From Mesorhizobium sp. L-2-11 (GTDB taxonomy: Bacteria > Pseudomonadota > Alphaproteobacteria > Rhizobiales > Rhizobiaceae), in contig NZ_AP023257.1 of NCBI RefSeq assembly GCF_016756595.1, positions 6,030,001 through 6,094,000 on the forward strand: a stretch of DNA of 64,000 bases, written 5' to 3'. The position numbers and the translations under genes were made by a program. Below, in pieces: positions 18,475 to 30,581 of this stretch; within the stretch, counting starts at the first letter, position 1; every line of letters starts with the position of its first letter. The notes beneath the pieces were generated by a model. That model had not been told where the DNA came from, searched no databases, and worked only from the letters and a program-made list of their open reading frames with translations.

Positions 18475-19530
18475 TCAACCGGCGGGCAGATGCGCCGAGG
18501 GCAACAACCGCGCCTGACGCAACGCCGCCAGATCAGCCGAGCCGGTGCAGAAGCAGGCAACGGCCAACTGGCGGATGACGATCTCGAAATGCGCGACAAC
18601 CGCCTCGGTGGACACCGTCGCCGCGCGCAGCACGCCGGCCGCCTGCCCGGCGATGTCCGCGCCCAGGCGGATGGCCTTGGCCACGTCGACGCCGTCGCGG
18701 ATCCCGCCCGACGCGATCAGCTTCACAGTTGGCAGCGCCCGACGTACCGCCTGCACACTGGCCGGGGTCGGAATCCCCCAGTCGGCGAACGCCATCGCCA
18801 CTGCACGGTCGGCGGCATCGCGGGCGCGCTCGCCCTCCACCGCGGCCCAACTGGTGCCGCCGGCGCCGGCGACATCGATGACCGCCACGCCCGCCTTGAC
18901 GAGCGCGCAGGCCACCGAGGCGGACAGGCCCGACCCCACTTCCTTGGCCACAATCGGCACGTCCACGCTGCGCGCGGCGCGAGCGATCTGCGCCAGGACG
19001 CCGCGCCAGTCGCGGTCGCCCTCCGGCTGTACCGCTTCCTGCAGCGCATTGAGATGGACGATGAGTCCATCGGCTTCCAGCGCATCCACCGCCCGGCACG
19101 CCAGGTCCAGGCCGTCGGCCTCGCGCAGTTGCGCGGCGCCGATATTAGCCAGCAAGGGAATGTCTGGGGCCATGCGGCGCAGCGCGCGCGTCAGCCCCTG
19201 GGAGTTGCGGGATTGCAGGCTCACGCGCTGCGAACCGACGCACATGGCGATCCCCAAGGCTTGTGCTGCCTCGCTCAGATGCCGGTTGATGGCCTCGGCG
19301 CGTAGCACGCCGCCGGTCATGGAGCTGATCAGCAGCGGCGCGCGCATGGTCTTGCCCAGCAGCGAGGCGCGCAGGTCGATCTGCGTCAGGTCCAACTCGG
19401 GCAATGCGCAGTGTTCGAAACGGATGTACTCCCAGCCGGCGGCGACCGTGGCCGGCGCCGTTCGCCGATCCAGCACGATGTCCAGATGGTCGTCCTTGCG
19501 CCGGCTCGGGATGTTGTCGCTATCGCTCAT
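18475..19530 (-). CDS. idi: Type 2 isopentenyl-diphosphate isomerase (FMN-dependent)
   Basis: 351 residues from ATG 19530, with GGAG five bases upstream. Family features: the N-terminal [41 protein letters not shown] (FMN-binding region), [17 protein letters not shown] (the Gln/Glu catalytic region), [22 protein letters not shown] and the FMN phosphate loop IASGGIRDG. It balances IPP and DMAPP, the precursors for GGPP. Last gene of the gibberellin operon, 84 bases after ks. It is present only in some rhizobial copies of this operon and could raise precursor supply. Confidence 0.92.
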
Positions 19531-19614
19531 GCTCGCTCCATCCGTCGCATCGGGGGACGGCGTTGCATCGGATCGGACCGACGGCAGCGCGCGCACGCAG
19601 CCGCATCCCGCCGT

Positions 19615-22064
<2,450 letters not shown>

Positions 22065-22374
22065 GCGGTATGTTCCTTCTGCAGACAGTTGACGGGAACC
22101 TGGATCGGGCAGACGCCGCGCACGTCGCCGCAGGCCCGTCGCGGCCCGGCGCACGGGCAGCGCCGGACGGCCGCCCTGCTCCGGCGCGGCGACGCGCCCC
22201 ATGCTGGGGCCGGTCCGCCGCATAGGCTTGCGCGCAGCGCGCCGCGTGAGCCGCGGCTGTGCTGGGCAACCGCTGCGATCGCCGCCGCCGACTTGGACAC
22301 AGTGCAGCATGCACCGCTCACGCCGGCCGATCGATCGCAGCGGCACAGGGGCGACTCCATGCGGACGGGCGCGC

Positions 22375-23349
22375 TCATGCGCGTGGCGCGTGCTTGAACA
22401 GATACGCGTTGGCCCGTTGCAGCATCTGCGCCAACCGTTCCGCACGCGTTCCCAGCGGGGGGATGGCCTCCCCGGCGTCGCGCAACAGATCCAGCGCCAA
22501 CTGGCGCGCTGCCTGCAGCCCCATGATCGACGCACAGGTCGGCTTCTGCGCCGCCGCGTCCTTGCCGGGGGTCTTGCCCAACGTCGCGGTATCCGCTGTC
22601 GCGTCGAGAATGTCGTCGACCACCTGCAACGCCAGGCCGAAACAGGCGGAGTAGCGATCGAGCGCACAGTACAGCGCAGCGTGGGCGGCATCCTCCGCGA
22701 TGGCGCATAGCGCGCCCATGCGAACGGACGCGCGCACTAGTGCTCCGCTCTTCATCCGGTGCATCGCCACGATCCTGTCCAGCTCGACGTGCTTTCCTAC
22801 CAGCGACAGATCCATGGCCTGCCCGCCTGCGGCACCCTCGGCGGACACCGCCTGCGCCAGTTCGCGCACGAGCGCGATACGGTTGTCGCTCGGCGCATCC
22901 AGGCTCGCCAGGGTCAGGAAGGCGTGCGCCTGCAGCGCATCGCCGACCAGGATCGCAGTGGCTTCGCCGAACTTGACGTGCACGGTCGGAAGGCCGCGGC
23001 GAAGCACGTCATCGTCCATTGCGGGCAGGTCGTCGTGGACCAGGGTACAGGCGTGCATCATCTCGATGGCGGCGCCGACATCGTCGAGCATGGGCGCCGG
23101 CGTGTCGGCCAGTGCGCCGGTAGCCAGACAGAGCAAGGCGCGGGTGCGCTTTCCGCCATGCAAGGTGGCGTAGCGCATCGCCGCCATCAGCTCGGTCTCA
23201 CCGTCGTCTTCGGCGCAGAGAAGACGCGCCAGCGCCTGTTCGACCCGCCTTGCGCCGTCCTGCATCCAGATCTCCGACGGCAGCCTGCCGGATGCGCCGC
23301 GCGCCTGCGCGTCGTCGTGTAGCGTGGAATCGGTCTGCATGTCGTTCAT
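22375..23349 (-). CDS. ggps: Geranylgeranyl diphosphate synthase
   Basis: 324 residues if started at ATG 23349. AAGGA is only three bases away from that ATG, so the ATG at 23340 (MQTDST), ten bases beyond, may be the true start. First Asp-rich motif LVHDDLPAMDDD with the GKRTRALLCLA lead, second VVDDILD, and KPTCASIMG after it: all hallmarks of a trans-prenyl synthase. It makes C20 GGPP for CPS. Full length here; some Bradyrhizobium operons keep only a fragment. Confidence 0.92.
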   Translation of the reverse strand: MNDMQTDSTLHDDAQARGASGRLPSEIWMQDGARRVEQALARLLCAEDDGETELMAAMRYATLHGGKRTRALLCLATGALADTPAPMLDDVGAAIEMMHACTLVHDDLPAMDDDVLRRGLPTVHVKFGEATAILVGDALQAHAFLTLASLDAPSDNRIALVRELAQAVSAEGAAGGQAMDLSLVGKHVELDRIVAMHRMKSGALVRASVRMGALCAIAEDAAHAALYCALDRYSACFGLALQVVDDILDATADTATLGKTPGKDAAAQKPTCASIMGLQAARQLALDLLRDAGEAIPPLGTRAERLAQMLQRANAYLFKHAPRA

Positions 23350-23490
23350 GTCCTTGTATCTGGCACGGCCACGGCGAGCGTCCGAGCCGCCGCGGTGTTG
23401 GCGGGGTCGCACCGAGCGCGCGCGCCGAGTGCAGCATTGCCGCGCGTCGCCGGCGCAGCTGCCTCGCCACACGGGGCATGCGATGCCAGC

Positions 23491-24834
23491 TCATGAGAAT
23501 CCGATGCGGATTTTCATGGACGGATGTGCGGTCGGGAAATAGCGCCGACCTTTTTCGACGGCGCTCAGCAACCGCGGCCGCACCCCGGCCTTGTGCATGG
23601 TCAGTGCCAAGGCGATGCAGAACTGCACCATTTCCAGCCATACCAGGTGGTAACCGATGCAGACGTGTGGGCCGGTACCGAACTGCAGCATGTCCACCGG
23701 CCGGATCGGCTCCGTGCGTTGCAGCCACCGTGCCAGGCGGAACTGATCAGGCGCCTCGTGCAGCAGCGCAGAGGTCGAGAAATGCAGCAGCGGGATGCAC
23801 AGAGGGGTGCCCGCAGGAATGCGCCGTTGGCCGAGTTGCAATTCCTGCAGCGCGCGACGCGGCAGGAGCGTGGTCGCCGGATGCACGCGCAGCGTCTCGC
23901 GGAACAGCGCCTCGGCGACCGGACACTGCGCCAGGTCCGCGTGCCGGGTCGGCACCGCGCCCACGCGTTGCGCCTCCTCGACCAGGGCGTCCCATAGCCC
24001 AGGCTGCCGCGCCAGCTCGATCACCATCCAGGCCATCGTCGAGGCGGTGGTGTCGTGACCGGCAAGCAGCAGCAGGCGGATATTGGCGACCAGGACGTCG
24101 TCGGAGAGCGCATCGTCGCCGCGATCGAAGGAGCTCACCATGTCATTGATCAACCCAGTGCGCGCGGCATGTGCGCGCGCGTCGCGGACGAACTGGCGCA
24201 ACTGCGCGTCGATCCAGTCGCGGGCGGCGCGGCCGCGCCGCAAGGGCAGTCCAGGCAGGTCGACCGGGGGCGCGACGATCAACTGCAGCAGTTGCCGGTA
24301 TTTGCGATGCCATCCCGGCAGGTCCTGCGCTGGGATTCCCATGAGGCTGAAGATGAGCTTGAGCATCAGGTCGCCGGTTTCGCGCAGGATGGTTACGTCG
24401 CCGCGGTCGCGCCACGCCTGCACCCGCGCCTGGATGACGGGCGCGAACAGGTTGCCGATGCCGGCTTGGGTCAGCCCCTTGGGCAGGAACGCCGCCTTGA
24501 TCGCGTCGCGCGCCTGCCGGTGCGCGCCGCCGTCCTGGGCGACCAACGTTCCGCCAAGCAATTCGGGCGCGATCTCTTCGATCAGCGCCGAGGACACGTC
24601 CTTGTGCCGGAGCAGTGCAAACGCATCCGGATCCACGCAGGTCATCAGGTGTCCGGCAGGGCCGAAATCCAGCCAGAAGTGGCTGCCCAACGTCCGTTCC
24701 GCGCGCCGCAGCAGGCGCGGCAGGTCGCATACGATGGCGGGAAGATGTCCGACCAGGGGGAAAGCGCCGGGCACGACCGGGATGTCGTCCCGCAGCCGGT
24801 GCCGACGGTCCAGCGGGTTGAGCAGCATGTCCAT
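23491..24834 (-). CDS. cyp117: Cytochrome P450 CYP117, ent-kaurene oxidase
   Basis: 447 residues from ATG 24834, which overlaps the SDR stop by one base (TGATG). I-helix LLLAGHDTTASTMAW with the Asp-Thr pair, ExxR in FRETLRVHP, and haem loop FGTGPHVCIG with the ligand Cys. In rhizobia CYP117 oxidises ent-kaurene at C19 through the alcohol and aldehyde to ent-kaurenoic acid. The family assignment rests on operon position as well as P450 motifs. Confidence 0.92.
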   Translation of the reverse strand: MDMLLNPLDRRHRLRDDIPVVPGAFPLVGHLPAIVCDLPRLLRRAERTLGSHFWLDFGPAGHLMTCVDPDAFALLRHKDVSSALIEEIAPELLGGTLVAQDGGAHRQARDAIKAAFLPKGLTQAGIGNLFAPVIQARVQAWRDRGDVTILRETGDLMLKLIFSLMGIPAQDLPGWHRKYRQLLQLIVAPPVDLPGLPLRRGRAARDWIDAQLRQFVRDARAHAARTGLINDMVSSFDRGDDALSDDVLVANIRLLLLAGHDTTASTMAWMVIELARQPGLWDALVEEAQRVGAVPTRHADLAQCPVAEALFRETLRVHPATTLLPRRALQELQLGQRRIPAGTPLCIPLLHFSTSALLHEAPDQFRLARWLQRTEPIRPVDMLQFGTGPHVCIGYHLVWLEMVQFCIALALTMHKAGVRPRLLSAVEKGRRYFPTAHPSMKIRIGFS

Positions 24835-25958
24835 CAGCAGCGCGGCCCCGCGGCCGCTTTGGCGGTGTCGCCGGCAGGCCGCGCGGCGCGGCTGTTGCCA
24901 CCGTCGGCGTACGTCGGCACATGCGCCAGCATGCCGCCGTCGATGCACAGGACCTGGCCGGTGATGAACGCAGCATCGTCGGAGAGCAGGAACGCCACCA
25001 GCGCGGCCACGTCCTCGGGGCGGCCGACGCGCTGCAGGAGTTGGTGCCGGCTCAGATGCCGTTGCATGCACTCGTCCAGCTTGGCGAGGAGACGCTCGGT
25101 CATGATGAGACCCGGCGCAACCGCGTTGCAGCGGATCTGCGCATGACCGTACTGGGTGGCGAGCGAGGCCGACAGCATGTTCATCGCCGCCTTCGACGCG
25201 GCGTAGGACGTCTGCGCGGTGTCACCGCTGAGCCCCTGGCACGACGACATGTTGACGATCGCGCCACCGCCGCGGGCGATCATTCGTGGGATGGCCTGCC
25301 GGCAGCAGAGCAGCGTGCCGCGCAGATTGGTCGCCATGGTCTGATCCCAGACCGCCAGGTCCAGGTCGAGGATCGTGCGGTCGCGCGGTGTCAGATGCAT
25401 GGCGCTCGCGTTGTTCACCAGCAGGTCGACCCCACCGAAGTGCCGCTCCGCCGTCTCGAACAGCGCTGCCACCGCCTGCGCATCGGCGATGTCCATGGCC
25501 AGGGCCAGCGCGTGGCCCGCTTCGGCCGCGATCTGCGCGGTGCAGGCGACGGCCGCCGAGCCATCAATGTCGGCCACCACCACTCTGCCGCCCTCGCGCG
25601 CGATGGCGAGGGCGCATGCCTTGCCGATGCCGGCGCCGGCGCCGGTCACCACGGCCACCTTGCCTTCAAACCGTCCTCCTGGGTTGCGTTGGTCTTTCGC
25701 GGCATGCCGCTCAGCCTGCGCCGGAGAAGGCGCAGGGTCGGCGCTGGCGCGCTCGCCAGCGTCGCTTTCGATGACCCGAATGGCGGCGACCGGACACTGG
25801 CTGGCCGCGAGCCGCGCGGCGGCGTGCAGCGCCTGCGGGACCGTCGCCACGCACACTTCCGCCACGCCGTCCGGTTCGCGCTGGCGAAAGGTGCCCGGCA
25901 GCGTCAGCACACACTGCCCGGTGGTTCCGCATAGATCCTGATCGATCACGACGCGCAT
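24834..25958 (-). CDS. Ferredoxin-SDR fusion of the gibberellin operon (FdGA + GA12-aldehyde dehydrogenase)
   Basis: 374 residues from ATG 25958, one base after the cyp114 stop. Residues 1-65 are a P450-partner [3Fe-4S]-type ferredoxin (IDQDLCGTTGQCVL, later SQCPVAAIRV). An Ala/Pro/Asp linker (about 70-98) leads without a stop into a short-chain dehydrogenase: GKVAVVTGAGAGIG (NAD(P) loop), LVNNASAM, NMSSCQG and catalytic TSYAASKAAMN. In rhizobia the ferredoxin supports CYP114 and the SDR oxidises GA12-aldehyde to GA12. Here both sit in one ORF; the region shows no stop or restart site. Confidence 0.9.
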   Translation of the reverse strand: MRVVIDQDLCGTTGQCVLTLPGTFRQREPDGVAEVCVATVPQALHAAARLAASQCPVAAIRVIESDAGERASADPAPSPAQAERHAAKDQRNPGGRFEGKVAVVTGAGAGIGKACALAIAREGGRVVVADIDGSAAVACTAQIAAEAGHALALAMDIADAQAVAALFETAERHFGGVDLLVNNASAMHLTPRDRTILDLDLAVWDQTMATNLRGTLLCCRQAIPRMIARGGGAIVNMSSCQGLSGDTAQTSYAASKAAMNMLSASLATQYGHAQIRCNAVAPGLIMTERLLAKLDECMQRHLSRHQLLQRVGRPEDVAALVAFLLSDDAAFITGQVLCIDGGMLAHVPTYADGGNSRAARPAGDTAKAAAGPRC

Positions 25959-25959
25959 C

Positions 25960-27249
25960 TCAGCCCCCCTGAGCATGCAGTCGCACCGGCAGCGCGCGGA
26001 ACGTCCTGAGGAACGCGGATGGCTCCCGGGTCGGCTGCTCGGCCAATGCCAGCGTGGGGAAGCGCGCCTCGATCCGCGGCAGGCTCTCGGCCAACTGCAC
26101 CCGGGCCAGTTGCGCACCGAGGCAGAAGTGGATGCCGTGGCCAAAGCTCAGCATGATCTTCCCGTCGGTCGACATGCCAGGAGTGGTGCCGTAGAACCGC
26201 GCGGGATCGAAGCGGTCGGGATCGGAGAAGGCGTCCGGGTCGCGATTGCCGGCCGCGATCAGCACGCGCACGTCCGCGTTCTTCGGGATCACCACGCCGC
26301 CCAGTTCGATGTCGCGCTGGGCGATACGCGGGATGGAGCTGAACATGGCAGGCGCGTCGCAGCGCAGGACTTCTTCGACGAATGCCTTCACCCCCACGGC
26401 GTCTCCCTGCAGCCAGTGCCGCTGTTCGGGATACGCCAGCATCGCTAGGACCGCATGGTCGATGGTCGCAGCAGTGGTGGCGAAGCCGCCCAGCAGCATG
26501 CCCCACAGCATGCTGATCAACTCCGCATCCGACAGCGTGTCGGCATCGTCGTCGTGTGCGCCGACCACCATCGACACGATGTCGTTGCGGGGATCGGTGC
26601 GCTTGCGCTGTATGAGGTCGCCGAAGTAGGCCTGCACCCTCGCGCTGGCCGCGTCCGCCTCGGCGAGCTGGGGATCGCTGGCGTGTGGGCTCAGGCCTTC
26701 CAGAATGGCGCCGATGCCGGCGGCGAGCCCGAACATGTCATCCTGGGGCATGCCGAACAGTTCGGCGAAGACCAGAATGGGCACAGCCAGCGCGAATTCC
26801 CAATGCAGGTCCACCGCCTCCCCGCGCTCCAGCGCGGGCGCCATGCCGTCCAGGCGCGCTGCGACGATGCGTGCGATGCTCGGCCGCAGGTTGTCGATCT
26901 GGCGTATGGTGAAATCGCGCGAGATCAGCCGGCGCAGACGCGTATGCGTCGGTGGTTCCTTCATCGCTAGCGTGGACGCGAGGAGATTGAGTGACAGGCT
27001 GGTCTCCGCACGCGGGAAATAGCGCGCCAGTTCGCCCGGCGCCGGTCCCCGAAACACATCGCCCGTGGCCTTGAGCGCCCAGTAGATGTCGGCGTGGCGG
27101 CTCAACAGAAAGAGGCCCGACGCCGCACGATGCACCGGATCGTGCTCGCGCAACCACCGCATGAACGTATACGGGTCTTGGATACACGCTGGCGACGCAA
27201 GTTCGGCGAAGGCGTCCCGGCATGCTGCCGTGGTTTCTTGCACGTCCAT
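25960..27249 (-). CDS. cyp114: Cytochrome P450 CYP114
   Basis: 429 residues. Motifs: I-helix [15 protein letters not shown], ExxR in [11 protein letters not shown], haem loop [10 protein letters not shown]. With its ferredoxin, CYP114 hydroxylates ent-kaurenoic acid and contracts ring B to GA12-aldehyde. It starts 94 bases after cyp112 and its stop is followed at once by the ferredoxin ATG, so electron carrier and P450 are translationally coupled. Confidence 0.92.
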   Translation of the reverse strand: MDVQETTAACRDAFAELASPACIQDPYTFMRWLREHDPVHRAASGLFLLSRHADIYWALKATGDVFRGPAPGELARYFPRAETSLSLNLLASTLAMKEPPTHTRLRRLISRDFTIRQIDNLRPSIARIVAARLDGMAPALERGEAVDLHWEFALAVPILVFAELFGMPQDDMFGLAAGIGAILEGLSPHASDPQLAEADAASARVQAYFGDLIQRKRTDPRNDIVSMVVGAHDDDADTLSDAELISMLWGMLLGGFATTAATIDHAVLAMLAYPEQRHWLQGDAVGVKAFVEEVLRCDAPAMFSSIPRIAQRDIELGGVVIPKNADVRVLIAAGNRDPDAFSDPDRFDPARFYGTTPGMSTDGKIMLSFGHGIHFCLGAQLARVQLAESLPRIEARFPTLALAEQPTREPSAFLRTFRALPVRLHAQGG

Positions 27250-27343
27250 CTTGGTTACCTGTTGGCTGGCTGATCTGACCGGCGCGCGCTGGGCGCGCCG
27301 GCAAATTGCGGAGTAGATCGCGATTCCGGGCGGCGTCCGCGCG

Positions 27344-28546
27344 TCACCAGAGCACCGGGAACTCCTCGAACCCGCCAGTGATGATCTCCTTGCGCAACTT
27401 CAGTTCTTCGGGCGCCACGGCCAGGCGCAGCGCGGGAAAGCGCTGGAAGATCGAGCCGACCACCACCTTGAGTTCCAGCCTGGCCAGCGCCATGCCGATG
27501 CAGTAGTGCGGCCCGTGCGAAAACGTCAGGTGCGGATTTTCGTCGCGTCCGATGTCGAAGATTTCCGGGTCGTCGAAATGGCGCGGATCGAACGACGTCG
27601 CCGGCAGGCCGACCAGCACCTTGCTCTCCGCGGGAATATGCACGCCCGCGATAGTCACGTCGGTCCTCGGATAGCGCATGATGCCGTCCCAGCCCGCGCC
27701 CGGCGGGTACATGCGCAGGATTTCCTCCACCGCCTTGTCCACCAGGGATGGATCGCCGACTAGGCGTTCGCGCTGTTGCGGATGGCGGAACATGGCCAGC
27801 AGGCCGAATTCGATCTGCGCGACGGTGCTCTCGTGCCCCGCCACCAGCATGCCCGCCGCCAGGCCGATCGCCTCTTCCTCGGTCGCATTGCCCTGCTCGA
27901 CCGCCGCGAGCAGATCCGTCAGCAGGTTGTCGCCCGGATCCTGGCGCTTGTCCCACATCTTGCCGCGAATGTAGGCGCGCAGTTCTTCCCAGGCCAGGCG
28001 CGACGCGCTGCGCGGGCCGCTTTCATGCTGGTGCGTCATCACTTCGTCGGACAGCCCGGCGAAAAAGGCGTGATCCTCGTAGAGCACGCCCATCAGCGCG
28101 CTGATGACCATGGCCGGCAGCGGAAAGGAGAGGTGGCGCCTCAGGTCGGCGGGCTGGGGCTGGGCCGCCAGCGTCTCGAACAACTGCGCGGCGATCGCCT
28201 CGACCTGCTGCGCGAGCACCTTCACCCTGCGGTTGCTGAAGGCCGGCGCCACGATCGTGCGTAACCGGGCATGCTCGCCCCCCTCGTGCGAGACAAGCCA
28301 CCCCGGCGAACCGAGAATCACCGAATCCGGGGTGAATGCCGCCGGCGGCATTCCCGCGGGCCGGAACGCCGCGTCGGACAGCGCCGCCTTGGCCTCGTCG
28401 TAGCCTGTCACCCACCAGCCTTCGTGCCCGGACGGGAAGCGTACGTGGTGGATCGGACCGTTGGCGCGTAGCGCCAACATCTCAGGCGAGGGCTCGATGT
28501 GATCGACGCGCCACATCGGCAGCGTCGGCAAGGGTTGTTCGGACAT
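27344..28546 (-). CDS. cyp112: Cytochrome P450 CYP112 (GA20-oxidase-like)
   Basis: 400 residues, first intact gene of the operon. I-helix [15 protein letters not shown], ExxR in [10 protein letters not shown], haem loop [10 protein letters not shown]. In characterised rhizobia CYP112 removes C20 of GA12 in steps to give GA9. The final CYP115 step to bioactive GA4 is not encoded intact upstream. Confidence 0.92.
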   Translation of the reverse strand: MSEQPLPTLPMWRVDHIEPSPEMLALRANGPIHHVRFPSGHEGWWVTGYDEAKAALSDAAFRPAGMPPAAFTPDSVILGSPGWLVSHEGGEHARLRTIVAPAFSNRRVKVLAQQVEAIAAQLFETLAAQPQPADLRRHLSFPLPAMVISALMGVLYEDHAFFAGLSDEVMTHQHESGPRSASRLAWEELRAYIRGKMWDKRQDPGDNLLTDLLAAVEQGNATEEEAIGLAAGMLVAGHESTVAQIEFGLLAMFRHPQQRERLVGDPSLVDKAVEEILRMYPPGAGWDGIMRYPRTDVTIAGVHIPAESKVLVGLPATSFDPRHFDDPEIFDIGRDENPHLTFSHGPHYCIGMALARLELKVVVGSIFQRFPALRLAVAPEELKLRKEIITGGFEEFPVLW

Positions 28547-28604
28547 GGTGGCACTTCACTCTCTAAGCGATGGAAGGGCGGAAGGCGCTGCGGGCAGCGA
28601 ATGA

Positions 28605-28700
28605 TTACGACGGCACGTAGACGTCCTCCGGGGAGTAGCCCGACTCGATGTCAAGATCGGCCAACGTGTAACTGTCTAGGCATACCGCGCGGCGAGATGC
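28605..28700 (-). pseudogene. Short C-terminal coding relic just upstream of cyp112
   Basis: A minus-strand frame reads LDSYTLADLDIESGYSPEDV and ends YVPS before TAA at 28605-28607, 58 bases before the cyp112 ATG. It looks like the tail of a lost first gene of the operon. Many rhizobial gibberellin operons keep only a fragment of cyp115 at this place, so it could be that, but the piece contains no P450 motif and I cannot assign it. Confidence 0.3.
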
Positions 28701-29249
28701 AGAACTTTATCCTGCGCCTTCGAGTTCAGGATTAAGGCGAGTGTGGTGGGCCCTTGAGTCGCAGCCGGCCATCAAGATTTCCTGCGCAAGCGTCGACAAG
28801 GTTGGCAGCCTGTTTGGGTACGGGCGGTTTCGCCAAGGCCCCCTTGCCATAGGATGCTATCTGATGCGGATTTGACATTATGCTTTTCTTTCTTCGTTCC
28901 ATCGATCGCGGTGTCATCCACGAAATGAAGATCGGTCGTCGGCTCCCGGCTCCCAACGAAGGAGTCTCAAAACTCGTGCCAATTTGGCCGACCCAGCAGA
29001 AGAAAAACATTGTGATTGCTTTTCAGGGGATTAGCCTGAGGCAGACAAGAGCTCGATGAAATAGCCCGGTGTCGCGGACCCAACAAAGGCGACAAAACAG
29101 TGTCGGATAGTATACGGTGGTCAGACGCCAGACCGGCGACACCTTCTTTATTAGTTGTCCTGTCGTGGAATGATGGCAGGCGACCTGACCGTATTGAGCC
29201 ATAGGAGGGCTCCTGGTTGGCTCAGGGGTCACGTGCTTGCTCCGGGCGC
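28701..29249. other. Intergenic region upstream of the gibberellin operon
   Basis: No supported gene. The operon promoter must lie here or just downstream. I did not find a -24/-12 sigma-54 site, a nod box or a tts box. Confidence 0.35.
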
Positions 29250-29740
29250 GCTCGAGGCGGCTTGCGGGCTCGTTGCCAATGCAACACAGGCGATCCGCAA
29301 CACCGCCATCTAGGGCGAAGCCGGCACGGCCCAAGAAGTTCGGCGCTTGGGACGGCAACCTGATGACGGAATGGCATGTCCGCTATGGCGGTCGCGCGTG
29401 ATGATCTACTGGCATGTCGAAAAGGGCTCGACCTGCATTTTCTCGCAGCTCAAGCGCTGTTCGTCTTCGGAGGTCGCGGCGATGACCAAGGTCTTGCTGC
29501 GACATTACACCAACGTGGAGATCCAGCGCTTATATGTCGGCAGCCATGGCCAGAGCGCCCTCGGCGTCCCTTTTGCCGCCTGCTCGGGTTCAACCTGCCG
29601 CCACGCCTGAGGGCGATCGCCTGGCAGAAGCTGGCGCTGCCAGGCCTGCGCGCTGAATTGCCAAATGCTTCCCATTCTTTCCAAGGTCCTCACTTGGGAG
29701 GAGGTCGAGCAGCAGTATGGCCACAGTCAATCTGGGCCGG
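29250..29740 (+). pseudogene. Tn3-family transposase (TnpA) fragment
   Basis: Frames read [61 protein letters not shown], then after a frame change CRLLGFNLPPRLRAIAWQKL and KVLTWEEVEQQYGH. This is the catalytic heart of a Tn3-type TnpA. It has internal frame changes and a stop, and is cut on the right by the IS6 copy at 29768. Confidence 0.75.
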
Positions 29741-29767
29741 CCAGAACGACATCGGAATAGTCCGGCC

Positions 29768-30581
29768 GGCACCGTAAAGTTAACCGACGGCTGATGAAGA
29801 TGTGCGAACATGGGCCATGTCAGAAGTTGCTCGTGATCCGCTTTATCGTCGCCACCGCTTTCCCGCCGAGATCATTGCGCACGCGGTATGGCTCTACTTT
29901 CGCTTTCCGCTCAGCCTGCGCATGGACATGTTGGCGGCCCGCGGCATCATGGTCACGCATCAGACCATTCGAAGCTGGGCGGAGAAATTCGGGCGGCATT
30001 TCGCCCGGGAGATCAAGCGACGGTCAGCCGGCTGCCTGGGCGACAAATGGCATCTCGACGAATGTGTGGTGGCCATCAATGGCAAGAAGCAGTGGCTCTG
30101 GCGTGCCGTCGATCAGGACGGCTTGGTCCTCGAAGTGCTGGTGCAAAGCCGCCGAAATGCCAAGGCGGCAAAGCGTCTGATGCGCAAGTTGCTGAAGGCT
30201 CAAGGGCGGACACCACGAGTCATGATCACCGACAAGCTCCGGTCCTATGATGCCGCCAGGCGCGACCTCATGCCCGGTGTCGAACACCGGTCGCACAAAG
30301 GCCTCAATAATCGAGCGGAAAATTCGCACCAGCCGACCCGACGACGCGAAAGGACCATGAAACGCTTCAAGTCGGCACGCCAGCTTCAGCGGTTCGTTTC
30401 CATCCATGATCCGATTGCCAACCTGTTCCACTTTCCCCGCAATACGCTGTCATCGGCTCAACATCGAGACCTGCGTAACGCCGCCATGCAAATCTGGAAC
30501 AAAATCGCGTGTCTCGCCGCAGCGTGACAGCCGTCCCGGCCAGCTATCGCTGCATCAATCCGCTGATAACTTTACAGTGCC
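29768..30581 (+). mobile_element. IS6-family element, copy 1
   Basis: Left end GGCACCGTAAAGTTAACC and right end (reverse-complemented) GGCACTGTAAAGTTATCAG form the terminal inverted repeats. No 8-bp target duplication is visible (gtccggcc against gtgggata). Its right end lies inside the giant effector ORF. Nearly identical to copies 2 and 3, same orientation. Confidence 0.9.
29817..30527 (+). CDS. IS6-family transposase, copy 1 (two-codon deletion)
   Basis: From ATG 29817 (MSEVARDPLYRRHRFPAEII). DDE residues in KWHLDECVVAINGKKQW, PRVMITDKLRSYDAA and NRAENSHQPTRRRER. Relative to copy 2 it lacks six bases (Val-Glu of LRMVEDMLAARG) in the helix-turn-helix region. The deletion keeps the frame but may weaken DNA binding. 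Confidence 0.9.
   Translation: MSEVARDPLYRRHRFPAEIIAHAVWLYFRFPLSLRMDMLAARGIMVTHQTIRSWAEKFGRHFAREIKRRSAGCLGDKWHLDECVVAINGKKQWLWRAVDQDGLVLEVLVQSRRNAKAAKRLMRKLLKAQGRTPRVMITDKLRSYDAARRDLMPGVEHRSHKGLNNRAENSHQPTRRRERTMKRFKSARQLQRFVSIHDPIANLFHFPRNTLSSAQHRDLRNAAMQIWNKIACLAAA

Noticed and set aside
24834..26144. Longer reading of the ferredoxin-SDR ORF starting at 26144
   Set aside because: The first 62 codons are a shadow of cyp114 in another frame. ATG 25958 follows the cyp114 stop directly and begins the ferredoxin.
28547..28760. Sigma-54 / NifA promoter for the gibberellin operon
   Set aside because: I looked for TGGCAC-N5-TTGC and TGT-N10-ACA on the minus strand and found no convincing match.
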